Positions 1 to 7,650 of a stretch of 64,000 bases of DNA are shown piece after piece. The DNA is from JBEEJL01 sp043744215 (lineage in GTDB: Bacteria; Pseudomonadota; Gammaproteobacteria; Burkholderiales; JBEEJL01), in the NCBI GenBank assembly GCA_043744215.1, contig JAYTVC010000033.1, positions 11,770-75,769 of the forward strand, in the 5' to 3' direction. Position numbers and translations under genes: made by a program. Every line of letters begins with the position of its first letter. Within the stretch, counting starts at the first letter, position 1. The notes below the pieces were generated by a model. That model saw only the letters and a list, made by a program, of their open reading frames with translations. It searched no databases and was not told the DNA's origin.

Positions 1-449
1 CTGACGCCGCTGCCGGCCTGACTATCACCGCCAGCGCGGCGAATGGGGTCAATGCTACCGTCAGCGTCACGCTCAGCGCAGCGCCTGGCCCGACTCCAAC
101 GCCGACACCGACGCCGACACCGACACCAAGCCCGCCGCCTCCGACTACCAGTGTGCTCGCGACGACGGTTGCCACCGACCAAAGCGTTTATGCGATTGGC
201 AACCGCGTGACTGCGGCTGCGACTGTTGTCGCCGATGGCAAGCCTGTCGGTAACGCCAACGTGACGATTGTGTTCACCAAGCCAAACGGCGCCACCGTTG
301 TGCAGACGGCGGTAACCAACGCCAGCGGCGTGGCTACGGCGAGTTATCGCATTTCGCGCAAAGATCCGCCTGGCGCCTGGAAAGCCAGCGATAACGCGAG
401 TTATGCCGGCCTTTCCGCCAGTGCAGCCAGCGGCTTCAGCGTGAAGTAA
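1..449 (+). CDS. C-terminal end of an Ig-like domain surface/exported protein (partial)
   Basis: The frame is open from the left edge (first full codon at 3) to a TAA at 447-449, so 148 residues of a longer protein are visible. A short Ala/Ser-rich stretch is followed by a Thr-Pro linker (about residues 31-50) and then a domain of about 95 residues rich in Val, Thr, Ala and Asn with the alternating pattern of bacterial Ig-like (Big/invasin-type) beta-sandwiches, including a 'TNASGVATASY' segment typical of that fold. The Thr-Pro linker resembles the linkers of the S8 protease further along this window, so the missing N-terminal part may be a secreted enzyme, but that is inference. There is no C-terminal sorting tail. 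An in-frame GTG at 153 is not a credible start because coding sequence continues upstream of it. Confidence 0.75.
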   Translation, partial: DAAAGLTITASAANGVNATVSVTLSAAPGPTPTPTPTPTPTPSPPPPTTSVLATTVATDQSVYAIGNRVTAAATVVADGKPVGNANVTIVFTKPNGATVVQTAVTNASGVATASYRISRKDPPGAWKASDNASYAGLSASAASGFSVK

Positions 450-470
450 ACCGCAGGCTTCAAACCCAAA

Positions 471-499
471 AAAAAGCGGCGCGAAGCGCCGCTTTTTTT
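471..499 (+). terminator. Rho-independent terminator after the Ig-like protein gene
   Basis: A GC-rich hairpin (AGCGGCGC / GCGCCGCT around a two-base loop) lies 22 bases after the stop codon. It has an A-run on the left and seven Ts on the right, so it could work in both directions. It separates the plus-strand gene from the convergent minus-strand gene. Confidence 0.85.
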
Positions 500-588
500 G
501 AGGTCATTTTTGCTAAATATCGCTTTCCGCGAGGCAGGCGATTCCGGGAGAAAATCCACCCGGAATCGCGGGCTGGCAATAAACCATC

Positions 589-2010
589 CTACGGGTTGGG
601 GATAATCCCCACGTTCACCGTGGCCTTACCGGTTTTGGTGATCGTGTTGCCGTCATTGTCGTTCAGCGTTGCAGTCACCGTATCCGTCGCAGGGAAGCTG
701 CAGGACACCGCGTTAAACGAGCACTGGTAATTGCCGCCAATGGCAATGGTCTGAGGCACTGCGCACGTGGTCGATGAAATGTCACCCTGCTTGGTAGTGA
801 TGTCCCCGAATGGCGCATCCACAAGCGACGACAAAGTTAACGCTTCAACCAGGTCGGTATTTTCGACCTTCACGTCATACTGCACGACTGCGCAGACAAG
901 CTTATTCACGGTTTTGGTTACCGCCGCTGTCGGCACCACATCTTTGATCGAGACCGTTGCCGTAGCGCAGGTAGGTTGCACCGTGCCGCCGTTGGAATTG
1001 GTTCCGCCCACGCAGGCTTTATCGGTGATGTTGTCACCGGGGTTGCCCGTCACGTTACGCGTGAAAGTACAGGTGGTCGATGCACCGGGAGCCAAAGTGT
1101 AGGCGCCGCAACTCAAAGGCGGACTGCTGGTTGATGTGTACGTAATATCAACAGTACCGTCATTGTTGTCATCTTCGGTCAGCGATGTGATGGTCACGCT
1201 GGCTTGAACGCCGTCGTTTTTCACCCCTACCGTGTAGGTCACCTGGCCGCCTGGCTCGTTGAGCGAAGTTGGATTCGCCGCCTTGGTTACCGTGATGGTA
1301 GGTTGCTCGACAAAGATGTCAACATTGAACGCGTTGTCGCAGTTGCACTTTGACGGCGAGCCGGGGAATGCATCGGCAACCGTGTTGCAAACCTGGTTGG
1401 AGCCTGGTTGGCGCCAGCTGGTGCAGTTGGGTAGATTTAATTTCCCGTCACCGTCCGTATCCTGGCAAATGACATTGTCCACCTGGACACCAACCAGCTG
1501 CGGGTTGTGGCCGGCGTCGATGTCGCCGCAGGTGTCCGGCGCGCCATCTAGTTGGGTAAAGTTCGCAGAGCCTAACAGCCCCGACCTTGGTGTAATAATG
1601 CTGGCGTCGCAAGACCCTTTAATTGCCGAAGGCTGACCGCCAGTAGCAAAGTAGAGCCCGATGTCGTACCGTGCCTGTGCGCCCAACAGCACTTTAAAGT
1701 CGGCGATGAAAGAGAACGTCTCTCCGACATTGCACTTGGTAAGCGGGTTGCCGCTGACATCCCTTATATTTGTCGCGCTGGCGATGCGTACATCATTTGC
1801 CGTACAGGTAAGGGCTTGGGTGTTGCCGTGGGCCGCCCATTGGTCCTGGATGCAAAGGTCTGCCGCAACCGCGGGTGTCGGCGAGAACACCGATACCGCA
1901 AGTACCCCGGCAAAAGCTGCCAGCATACGCCGCAGCGTTCGTACACCAGCCGGGGCCAGCATGCCCCCCCATATTTCACATCGTTGTTCATTTCGAATGC
2001 AGGTATCCAT
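589..2010 (-). CDS. Large exported protein with DUF11-like repeat domains
   Basis: The protein has 473 residues. The ATG at 2010 is supported by AAGGAG six bases upstream. An unusually long leader of about 50 residues, whose hydrophobic core is at 29-45 and which ends in AVA-A, should direct Sec export. The first mature part (about 51-235) is cysteine-rich and carries a calcium-loop-like 'DTDGDGKLN' at 184-192. From about residue 237 a DUF11/CARDB-like segment begins ('TVTKAANPTSL', 'VTYTVGVKNDG'), followed by a second, less conserved repeat rich in Cys and Thr. Such domains are known from secreted or surface structural proteins. There is no LPXTG or CTERM tail. No enzymatic motif is visible, so the function is unknown; adhesion or a surface layer role is possible. 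Confidence 0.7.
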   Translation of the reverse strand: MDTCIRNEQRCEIWGGMLAPAGVRTLRRMLAAFAGVLAVSVFSPTPAVAADLCIQDQWAAHGNTQALTCTANDVRIASATNIRDVSGNPLTKCNVGETFSFIADFKVLLGAQARYDIGLYFATGGQPSAIKGSCDASIITPRSGLLGSANFTQLDGAPDTCGDIDAGHNPQLVGVQVDNVICQDTDGDGKLNLPNCTSWRQPGSNQVCNTVADAFPGSPSKCNCDNAFNVDIFVEQPTITVTKAANPTSLNEPGGQVTYTVGVKNDGVQASVTITSLTEDDNNDGTVDITYTSTSSPPLSCGAYTLAPGASTTCTFTRNVTGNPGDNITDKACVGGTNSNGGTVQPTCATATVSIKDVVPTAAVTKTVNKLVCAVVQYDVKVENTDLVEALTLSSLVDAPFGDITTKQGDISSTTCAVPQTIAIGGNYQCSFNAVSCSFPATDTVTATLNDNDGNTITKTGKATVNVGIIPNP

Positions 2011-2241
2011 GATTTTCTCCTTAAGTTCGTTTGGTTACATCACCCTGTGACGCTGTCATCAATTTCATCGACTGCTGTATCCTCCGGTTGAATGGCTGAA
2101 TCTGCTCGCGCATATTCAGAGGAGGATATTTCAAACCAGGACGCTACTTGCTCCTTGTAAATACTCCCTGCTAAAACCATCATGGCCTTGGTTGCATCGA
2201 CACTGCCCTGCGCCGCCAGTACAAGCGCGGTTGGGCGAAAG

Positions 2242-3276
2242 CTATCGGGCAGCGAGGGGCCGTGTCCGCGCCAGTTCTTCTTCAATGACCCGCACGAATG
2301 ATTCGGTGGACTGTGCTCCGTTTAAAAATACGCCGTTAATGAAAAATGCCGGTGTGCCGGTAACGCCCGCCTGCATGCCTTCCTGCACGTCGCGTTCTAT
2401 GTCGCGCTTGTATTTGCCACTGGTCAGGCATTGTTCAAACTTTGCCCCGTCGAGCTTGAGGCTGCGTGCATAGTCGGCGAGGCTGGCGGCATCGAGCTTG
2501 GCCTGATTGTTAAATAACAGGTCGTGGTAAGCCCAATATTGGTCCTGGTCGCCGGCGCAGCGCGAAGCTTCGGCCGCGACCTGCGCCTGCGGGTGAATTT
2601 GTGTCAGGGGAAAGTCGCGATAGGCGAGGCGCACCTGGCCGTCATACTTGGCGAGCAGGTCTTTCATGGCCGGCACTACGCGCTGGCAGTAGGGGCACTG
2701 GAAATCCGAAAATTCGATAATGGTGACTGGCGCATTCGCGCTGCCGCGTACCCGCGCTGCATCGAAGCCGACTTTCACTTTGGGCGGCGTCAGCAGCACG
2801 GCAACATTGGCTTGCTTGCGCAGGCGTTTCATGTATTCGTCCCTTGCCTGCTGCATTTTCATCTGCTTCAGGGATTGACGCAGCTGGGGTTTGGCTTCGT
2901 CTAGCGGGCGGTTGAGTTTTTCTTTTTGTCCCAGATAAAAGGTTTCGACTTCGCCTTCGGTCGGCTCTTGCACCTTCGCCTCGATGTCCTGTTTGATCAA
3001 TTCTTCTACGGTCAGCGATTTCTCCTTGGCCGCCGCTTCCAGCAGTTTTTGGCTGATCAGCGTTTCGATGGCTTTACTCTTGATCTGGAATTCCTGATTT
3101 TTGAGTTGCTGCAACTGCGCCTGAATCAGGGGCCGCAAGTCTTCTTCATATAAAGGCTTTCCGCCGATCATCGCAACCGGTGGCTGGTTGCTGCTGGATG
3201 GCTCGGCTGCGTGCAGCGTAAAAGTTGTGCCCCAAAAAGCGCCGGCCACGAGGAATACGGAAATGGCTTTATGCAT
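2242..3276 (-). CDS. Periplasmic SurA-N-like / DsbA-type thioredoxin-fold protein
   Basis: I chose the ATG at 3276 because an AGGAG/AAGGA site lies just upstream and the product then opens with a signal peptide (residues 1-23, ending LHA-AE). The mature protein has two parts. Residues 30-160 are helical, with charged heptads resembling the substrate-binding N-domain of SurA/parvulin chaperones, and no PPIase domain follows. Residues 175-335 form a DsbA-like thioredoxin fold with CPYC at 194-197, a DFQCPYCQ context, and the cis-proline loop 'TGTPAFFING' at 306-315. The family forms or isomerises disulfides in the periplasm. The chaperone-like arm may recruit substrates (inference). The 344-residue length is longer than classical DsbA (about 210) because of this arm. 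The frame stays open to 3459 but that part looks non-coding. Confidence 0.85.
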   Translation of the reverse strand: MHKAISVFLVAGAFWGTTFTLHAAEPSSSNQPPVAMIGGKPLYEEDLRPLIQAQLQQLKNQEFQIKSKAIETLISQKLLEAAAKEKSLTVEELIKQDIEAKVQEPTEGEVETFYLGQKEKLNRPLDEAKPQLRQSLKQMKMQQARDEYMKRLRKQANVAVLLTPPKVKVGFDAARVRGSANAPVTIIEFSDFQCPYCQRVVPAMKDLLAKYDGQVRLAYRDFPLTQIHPQAQVAAEASRCAGDQDQYWAYHDLLFNNQAKLDAASLADYARSLKLDGAKFEQCLTSGKYKRDIERDVQEGMQAGVTGTPAFFINGVFLNGAQSTESFVRVIEEELARTRPLAAR

Positions 3277-3705
3277 GGTCCTTGCTCCTGATTGGTTTTT
3301 GGATAGAAGCGGGGGTGGCCAAAACCCTATGCAAAGTCGTAACGCAGATGCTCTGCACGGATAGCGATATGCGCAACCCTCCCTCTCGTAAATTAACAAT
3401 AGGATAGGGATGCGACGATTCCTATACGCCAATTGGAGTAGTGCAAATGACCTAGCCAAATGGGAGTTGCGGCGGTTGTGCGAAGGTAGGATGGTGGAAA
3501 ATTTGTAGTGAGGTTATCCAATCACCGAAAGGCAAATCCCCCTGTCAGCCCCGCCTCGACAGGCGCAGTCCCGTTTGCAAGAGGCGCAGCCCTGTTTGCA
3601 GGAGGGGCAGCTTACAAGCCGCTTGTGCAAACGGCACCCATAAAAATTAAAGCGCGGGTAACGGGTCGCGGCTTGCTCCCTTTTCAAAGAGCGAGTGCGT
3701 AATTT
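3277..3705. other. Intergenic stretch without a supported gene
   Basis: These 429 bases lie between the DsbA-like gene and mnmH, both minus strand. The part near 3540-3640 contains near-duplicate G/C-rich words (a 'cccgtttgcaagaggcgcag' type phrase followed by a similar one). The only open frame there (3508-3702, plus) has low-complexity content and no ribosome-binding site. The promoter of the DsbA-like gene should lie at its left edge, but I cannot point to clear boxes. Confidence 0.4.
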
Positions 3706-4827
3706 TCAATGAGGCGATTGAGCAATCAACCCGCGCGCCAGTTCGCGCATGTTCGCGGCAGAAAGATCGTCGGTACGCAACGTGATGCCTTGCGCGATTT
3801 GCGGGTAATGCAGGAGCGTTGATTTGCGGTAGGCGGGGTCGTAATGCGACTCAAGCAATTCGTGAACCAGTTCGTCCCAGCGTGATTGGTGCGCCAGCTC
3901 GTTCCACTGCTGCAACCGTTCCGCGCCCAAGAGGGGTTTCAGGCAATTGAGTTTATCCATCAACGGCGCCGGGGTAATAAACAAATGCCGGTACTCGCCG
4001 CGCAAAAAACGGACGCGCGCTTCCATCGCGGCATCGATATGCACACAACGCCCGCGCTGCCACATCGTATGGAGAATTGCGCCAGGAACATGCAATACGC
4101 CAATTTTTTTACTCTCAGCTTCGACATAAACCGGTTTGGCCGGATCAAATAGCGAAAGTTTATTCCACACCATGCTATCGAACATTTTTTGCGGTGGCTG
4201 CGGGGTATCCGGCAAATCGCCAAGCACCGAGCCGCGATGGGCCGCGAGTGCTTCGAGATCGAGCACCTGCGCGCCTTGGGCTTCGAGGGCGTTGAGTAAA
4301 CGGCTTTTGCCGGAACCGGTGGCACCGCAAACCACGCGAAAATCAAATTTGTGTGGCAGGCTGGCGAGCTGCTCGATAACGTAACGTCGATAAGCGCGGT
4401 AGCCGCCATCAAGCTGTTGCGCTGACCAGCCGATTTTTTGAAGAAAATAAGTCATCACGCCGCTGCGCGTGCCGCCGCGCCAGCAATAAATCAGCGGCTT
4501 CCAGTGCTTCGGTTTGCCGGAAAAACTTTGCTGCAAATGTAACGCGATGTTTTTTGCCACCAGTGCCGCGCCACGTTTTTTCGCATCGAACGGCGACACT
4601 TGCTTGTACAGCGTGCCGACTTCAATGCGTTCGTCGTTGTCGAGCACCGGGCAATTGATCGCGCCGGGAATGTGATCTTCGGCGAATTCTGCCGGCGAGC
4701 GCACGTCGATGATGTCGTCAAATTCGCCGAGGCGCTCAATGCCGACGACATGGAGCCTGTGCGAAGCAGAGGACGAAGCAGAGGGCGCGAGCAGGTTGGG
4801 TGAATCGATGTGCGACGTACTTTTCAT
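3706..4827 (-). CDS. mnmH: tRNA 2-selenouridine synthase
   Basis: The 373 residues show the two-domain layout of MnmH/SelU/YbbB. An N-terminal rhodanese domain (about 25-145) contains 'DVRSPAEFAEDHIPGA' and the catalytic loop 'YCWRGGTRSG' with Cys115. A P-loop domain begins at 'GATGSGKS' (168-175). The enzyme replaces the sulfur of 2-thiouridine at the tRNA wobble position with selenium from selenophosphate, through a geranylated intermediate. Its presence predicts a selD gene elsewhere; none is in this window. The first 20 residues are Ser-rich and probably disordered, and a later start is possible. The neighbouring repeat region upstream (4913 onward) would hold its promoter. Confidence 0.93.
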   Translation of the reverse strand: MKSTSHIDSPNLLAPSASSSASHRLHVVGIERLGEFDDIIDVRSPAEFAEDHIPGAINCPVLDNDERIEVGTLYKQVSPFDAKKRGAALVAKNIALHLQQSFSGKPKHWKPLIYCWRGGTRSGVMTYFLQKIGWSAQQLDGGYRAYRRYVIEQLASLPHKFDFRVVCGATGSGKSRLLNALEAQGAQVLDLEALAAHRGSVLGDLPDTPQPPQKMFDSMVWNKLSLFDPAKPVYVEAESKKIGVLHVPGAILHTMWQRGRCVHIDAAMEARVRFLRGEYRHLFITPAPLMDKLNCLKPLLGAERLQQWNELAHQSRWDELVHELLESHYDPAYRKSTLLHYPQIAQGITLRTDDLSAANMRELARGLIAQSPH

Positions 4828-4912
4828 GATGCGTTTTCGATGAGTTTGAGAGATGAAATCGGCAATGGGAACGACATTGAGCGGTGAAAAAAGCGTCTTT
4901 GCGAGAAATAAT

Positions 4913-4939
4913 GTAAGTATTTGATTATATTCATATTTT
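4913..4939 (+). repeat. Dispersed AT-rich element, copy 1 (left half good, right half degenerate)
   Basis: It matches the core TATTTGATTATATT well, then diverges. It lies about 85 bases upstream of the mnmH start. Orientation is given relative to TATTTGATTATATTGAATA. Confidence 0.6.
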
Positions 4940-5030
4940 ACAGAGTTTATGCACGCGGCTATTGCTCGCCGCAGCGATGGTTAATGCGGTTGATTGAATA
5001 TGATTATCTCATGCCGCGTAGTAGGACCGA

Positions 5031-5143
5031 ACGAGGGCTTCGAGGTAAATCGTAGGTCAGGTTGCGCCGCGCTTTTTGCGGCGTTACCTGACAGATGTCG
5101 TGTTGAATGTCAGGTAGCCTATCGGCAACCTGACCTACGTTGC
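5031..5143 (+). repeat. 113-bp intergenic repeat, copy 1
   Basis: It is nearly identical to 5217-5328, with one T fewer there and a few substitutions. Inside, CGTAGGTCAGGTTGC near the left end is mirrored by GCAACCTGACCTACG at the right end. A second inner pair is formed by TACCTGACA and TGTCAGGTA. The whole unit can therefore fold into a branched hairpin. No open frame encodes a transposase, so it resembles a non-autonomous, REP/MITE-like element. Confidence 0.85.
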
Positions 5144-5216
5144 ACAATTAACGACCACGATGGTGGGCAATGCCCACCACCAATGTCTGAAATTTCACGC
5201 CGTGCAGTCAGACCAT

Positions 5217-5328
5217 ACGAGGGCTTCGAGGTAAATCGTAGGTCAGGTTGCGCCGCGCTTTTGCGGCGTTACCCGACAGATGTCGTGTTGAATGTCAGGT
5301 AGCCTATCGGCAACCTGACCTACGTTGC
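5217..5328 (+). repeat. 112-bp intergenic repeat, copy 2
   Basis: This is the second copy of the element at 5031-5143, in the same orientation and about 75 bases downstream of it. It has the same 15-bp inverted ends and inner inverted pair. Copy 2 ends about 80 bases beyond the ybaK-like stop codon. Confidence 0.85.
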
Positions 5329-5406
5329 TTTTTGCTGGCGCAAACGAAACCGCGCTGCGGATGCAAGGTTGGTGATGTCGTGTTACCCGCGCAAAAACAG
5401 GCGGCG

Positions 5407-5877
5407 CTACCCTTCGCGGCTGATGGCCTCGTGCGCCGCGCCGCGCAGCATATTGATAAAATCTTTGCGCTTCATGTGCACCAGATGCATGTGGTCGCCG
5501 GCCTCGAAATACAATTCGTCCTGCCGCATCAGGCTGTCGTCCCACACGGCTTCCATGCCGTATGCAGCGGGCAAGGGTGGCACCGCGCCGGTAACGCAAT
5601 CGGGAAACAGGTGGCCGATTTCCGCTTCGCTGCACAAGCGCAAGTCGCGGCCAGTGACGCGCGAGAGCTTGCCCAGTTTCAGTTGGCGCGTGGCGGGCAG
5701 CATCGTCAGCATCGCACCTTGGTTGTCTTCCACGACGACCGCTTTCACCATGCAATCAGGTTTCAAATGCGCGACCCTGGCCGAACGCAAGCTGGTCGAG
5801 GTGGGCCGATGCCTGAGGATTTCGTAAGGGACAGATTGGGATTTCAGGAACGATTCGACACGTTGGGCGATGGACAT
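5407..5877 (-). CDS. YbaK/ProX-type aminoacyl-tRNA deacylase family protein
   Basis: A 156-residue single-domain protein of the YbaK/ProRS-INS superfamily. The family hydrolyses mischarged aminoacyl-tRNAs in trans (YbaK: Cys-tRNAPro; ProXp: Ala-tRNAPro). Visible family features are the N-terminal 'YEILRHRPTSTSLRSARVAHL', a central 'MVKAVVVEDNQGAMLTMLPATRQL' containing the conserved lysine after the strand, and 'DCVTGAVPPLP', matching the conserved glycine-rich loop before a Pro. Start at ATG 5877 follows GGAGG by four bases. Which tRNA is edited cannot be told from sequence. It stands alone, 36 bases after the tesA stop in the same direction, so it may be co-transcribed with tesA. Confidence 0.85.
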   Translation of the reverse strand: MSIAQRVESFLKSQSVPYEILRHRPTSTSLRSARVAHLKPDCMVKAVVVEDNQGAMLTMLPATRQLKLGKLSRVTGRDLRLCSEAEIGHLFPDCVTGAVPPLPAAYGMEAVWDDSLMRQDELYFEAGDHMHLVHMKRKDFINMLRGAAHEAISREG

Positions 5878-5913
5878 AGGAACCTCCGGGTTGTGTGGAA
5901 TTTCCTCCCGGTT

Positions 5914-6549
5914 TTAATTATAGGCTACCGACGGCTTTAACATCGGCTCAAGGTTGCGCCAGACATTGTCGAATATCAGGGGCTGCACTTTGGCCGTCGG
6001 ATGAATGTTGTCGCCCTGAAAATTATCGCGCATGTCGGTGATGCCTTCGAGCATGAACGGCACCAGGCCGGTGTTGTATTGCCTGGCCAGCGAGCCATAC
6101 ATGGCGTGAAACTTTTCGGTGTAATCCATGCCATAGTTGGGCGGCAGGCGCATGCCAACCAATAATATTTTGGCATGTGCTTTCTGGCTGGTGCGGATAA
6201 TTTTGCCGAGGTTCGATTGGGAATCTGTCAGCGGCAATCCGCGCAGCCCATCGTTGCCGCCGAGTTCCACGATGATGATTGACGGCTGGTGCAACTTGAG
6301 CGCCGCATGAATGCGCGCCGCGCCGCCGTGGGTGGTTTCGCCGCTGATGCTGGCGTTCACCACTTGGTAGGGAAGTTTCTTTTGTTCGATGCGCTTCGTC
6401 AGCAACGCCACCCAGCCGTCTTTTTGCGACAAGCCATAAGCCGCCGACAAGCTGTCGCCATAAACGAGAATGGTGGGCGTGGTGGCAAAGCTGGCGGATG
6501 AACAGCCGGCAAGCCATAGCGCGATAAACAGATAGAGTTTTGTTTTCAT
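5914..6549 (-). CDS. tesA: SGNH-family arylesterase / lysophospholipase TesA
   Basis: The 211-residue protein begins at ATG 6549. It has a lipoprotein-like leader with lipobox LAGC (Cys16), where E. coli TesA has an ordinary signal peptide, so it may be membrane-anchored. The SGNH blocks are all present: GDSLS (Ser33), the Gly in 'SISGETT', 'GGND' (Asn99), and 'DNIHP' (Asp180, His183). The family hydrolyses thioesters, aryl esters and lysophospholipids in the periplasm. It is divergent from ybbA, the same arrangement as tesA/ybbA in E. coli, with about 95 bases between the two starts for both promoters. Confidence 0.93.
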   Translation of the reverse strand: MKTKLYLFIALWLAGCSSASFATTPTILVYGDSLSAAYGLSQKDGWVALLTKRIEQKKLPYQVVNASISGETTHGGAARIHAALKLHQPSIIIVELGGNDGLRGLPLTDSQSNLGKIIRTSQKAHAKILLVGMRLPPNYGMDYTEKFHAMYGSLARQYNTGLVPFMLEGITDMRDNFQGDNIHPTAKVQPLIFDNVWRNLEPMLKPSVAYN

Positions 6550-6643
6550 GCAGATTCCGTTTCCGCCGGGGTTAGAGAGTAAAATGCATCTTATCGTGCG
6601 TAGTATAAAGCCACTGCACATTTACAGGAACCATCAACATTTC

Positions 6644-7360
6644 ATGGACAACACAGCCATTAACTTTTCACAAATCACTCCGGTTGACGCAACGATGGCC
6701 GCGATGGTCGAAGTAAGCGGACTCATCAAGCGCGTCAGTACATCCGAACACACACTGACCATTTTGAATGAGGTGAGTTTCATCATCGCGGCGGGTGAAG
6801 CAGTCGCGGTGGTCGGCGCATCCGGCTCGGGCAAATCAACTTTACTCGGTTTGCTGGCCGGGCTCGATACGCCCACGAGTGGCAAAGTGCATATCAACGG
6901 CACAGATTTATTTTCGCTGGATGAAGACGGCCGCGCGGCGTTGCGAGGCAAGATGGTCGGCTTCGTGTTCCAGTCTTTTCAGCTTTTGCCCGCGCTCACC
7001 GCGATGGAAAATGTCATGCTGCCGATGGAGCTTGCAGGCAAAGCAGGCGCGCAAAAAATGGCGGAAGACATTCTCACCCGCGTGGGCCTCGGCGCGCGCC
7101 TGCACCATTACCCGCGCCAATTGTCAGGCGGCGAGCAACAGCGCGTCGCGCTGGCGCGCGCATTCGTGGCGCAACCGAAATTACTATTTGCCGATGAGCC
7201 AACCGGTAATCTTGATGCGGCCACGGGCAAACAGATTATTGATTTGTTGTTCGAGCTGAATCGCGAGCAGGGCACGACGCTGATTTTGGTCACCCATGAT
7301 GAAGCGCTCGCCGCACGTTGTGGGCGACGCTTGCGGTTGGTGGCAGGGGAGTTGGTTTAA
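6644..7360 (+). CDS. ybbA: ABC transporter ATP-binding protein, YbbA type
   Basis: ATPase of the LolD/MacB class, 238 residues from the ATG at 6644. Walker A 'GASGSGKS' is at 58-65, the Q-loop 'FQSFQLLP' at about 109-116, the signature LSGGEQQR at 160-167, Walker B 'LLFADEP' at 180-186, and the H-loop 'LVTHD' near 215. The open frame runs from 6548, but starts at 6644 (weak AGGAA upstream) or 6695 fit the family better. Together with the YbbP permease it is thought to move or extract lipophilic molecules at the inner membrane. The stop is followed by a tandem repeat and then ybbP. Confidence 0.9.
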   Translation: MDNTAINFSQITPVDATMAAMVEVSGLIKRVSTSEHTLTILNEVSFIIAAGEAVAVVGASGSGKSTLLGLLAGLDTPTSGKVHINGTDLFSLDEDGRAALRGKMVGFVFQSFQLLPALTAMENVMLPMELAGKAGAQKMAEDILTRVGLGARLHHYPRQLSGGEQQRVALARAFVAQPKLLFADEPTGNLDAATGKQIIDLLFELNREQGTTLILVTHDEALAARCGRRLRLVAGELV

Positions 7361-7408
7361 ATCATTCAGCAGGCGGTAAGCATGGTGTGATCCAGCCACG
7401 CCTTATCC

Positions 7409-7588
7409 GTCGTTCTGAGCGGTTGCGAAGAATCTGAGTCCATCTACTCATCTGTCATTCTGAGCGAGAGCGAAGAATCTAAGCCCATCAACTCAGCCGT
7501 CATTCTGAGCGAGAGCGAAGAATCTGAGACAATCAACTCATCCGTCATTCTGAGCGAGAGCGAAGAATCTGATTCCATCATGCGCACA
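7409..7588 (+). repeat. Four tandem 45-bp repeats
   Basis: Units begin at 7409, 7454, 7499 and 7544, with an exact 45-base period. Each starts with the phrase GTCATTCTGAGCGAGAGCGA (first unit diverged: GTCGTTCTGAGCGGTTGCGA) and continues with AGAATCT and a variable CATCAACTCA-like spacer. The unit phrase resembles repeats found between genes in many bacteria. Here it separates ybbA from ybbP. Confidence 0.92.
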
Positions 7589-7650
7589 TGCAGAATGCTG
7601 ACTGTTGCCCGGAATAAAAATTGTAAAATACTGTTTAAAATCAAATACTT

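Larger units (their letters stand above)
4828..5406. other. Repeat-rich intergenic region between ybaK-like gene and mnmH
   Basis: This region of about 580 bases has no credible gene. It holds one copy of the dispersed AT-rich element (4913), two 112-113-bp direct copies of an element with inverted ends (5031 and 5217), and between them a short perfect hairpin of the 'ggtgggca.tgcccacc' type at about 5161-5180. Open frames on the plus strand here read through the repeats and are not supported. Confidence 0.7.

Noticed and set aside
2040..2285. 81-codon minus-strand frame in the gap before the DsbA-like gene, with an internal ATG at 2183
   Set aside because: It opens at a TTG inside the DsbA-like coding sequence, and no strong ribosome-binding site or recognisable family supports it. 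A small protein from 2183 cannot be excluded.
3508..3702. 64-codon plus-strand frame
   Set aside because: Low-complexity Ala/Pro/Gly content from local GC-rich repeats and no ribosome-binding site.
4994..5302. 102-codon plus-strand frame across the 113-bp repeats
   Set aside because: It simply translates the two repeat copies; the duplicated peptide comes from the repeat DNA.
7409..7588. CRISPR array
   Set aside because: Spacers of about 18 bases are near-identical between units and no cas gene is present; it is a plain tandem repeat.
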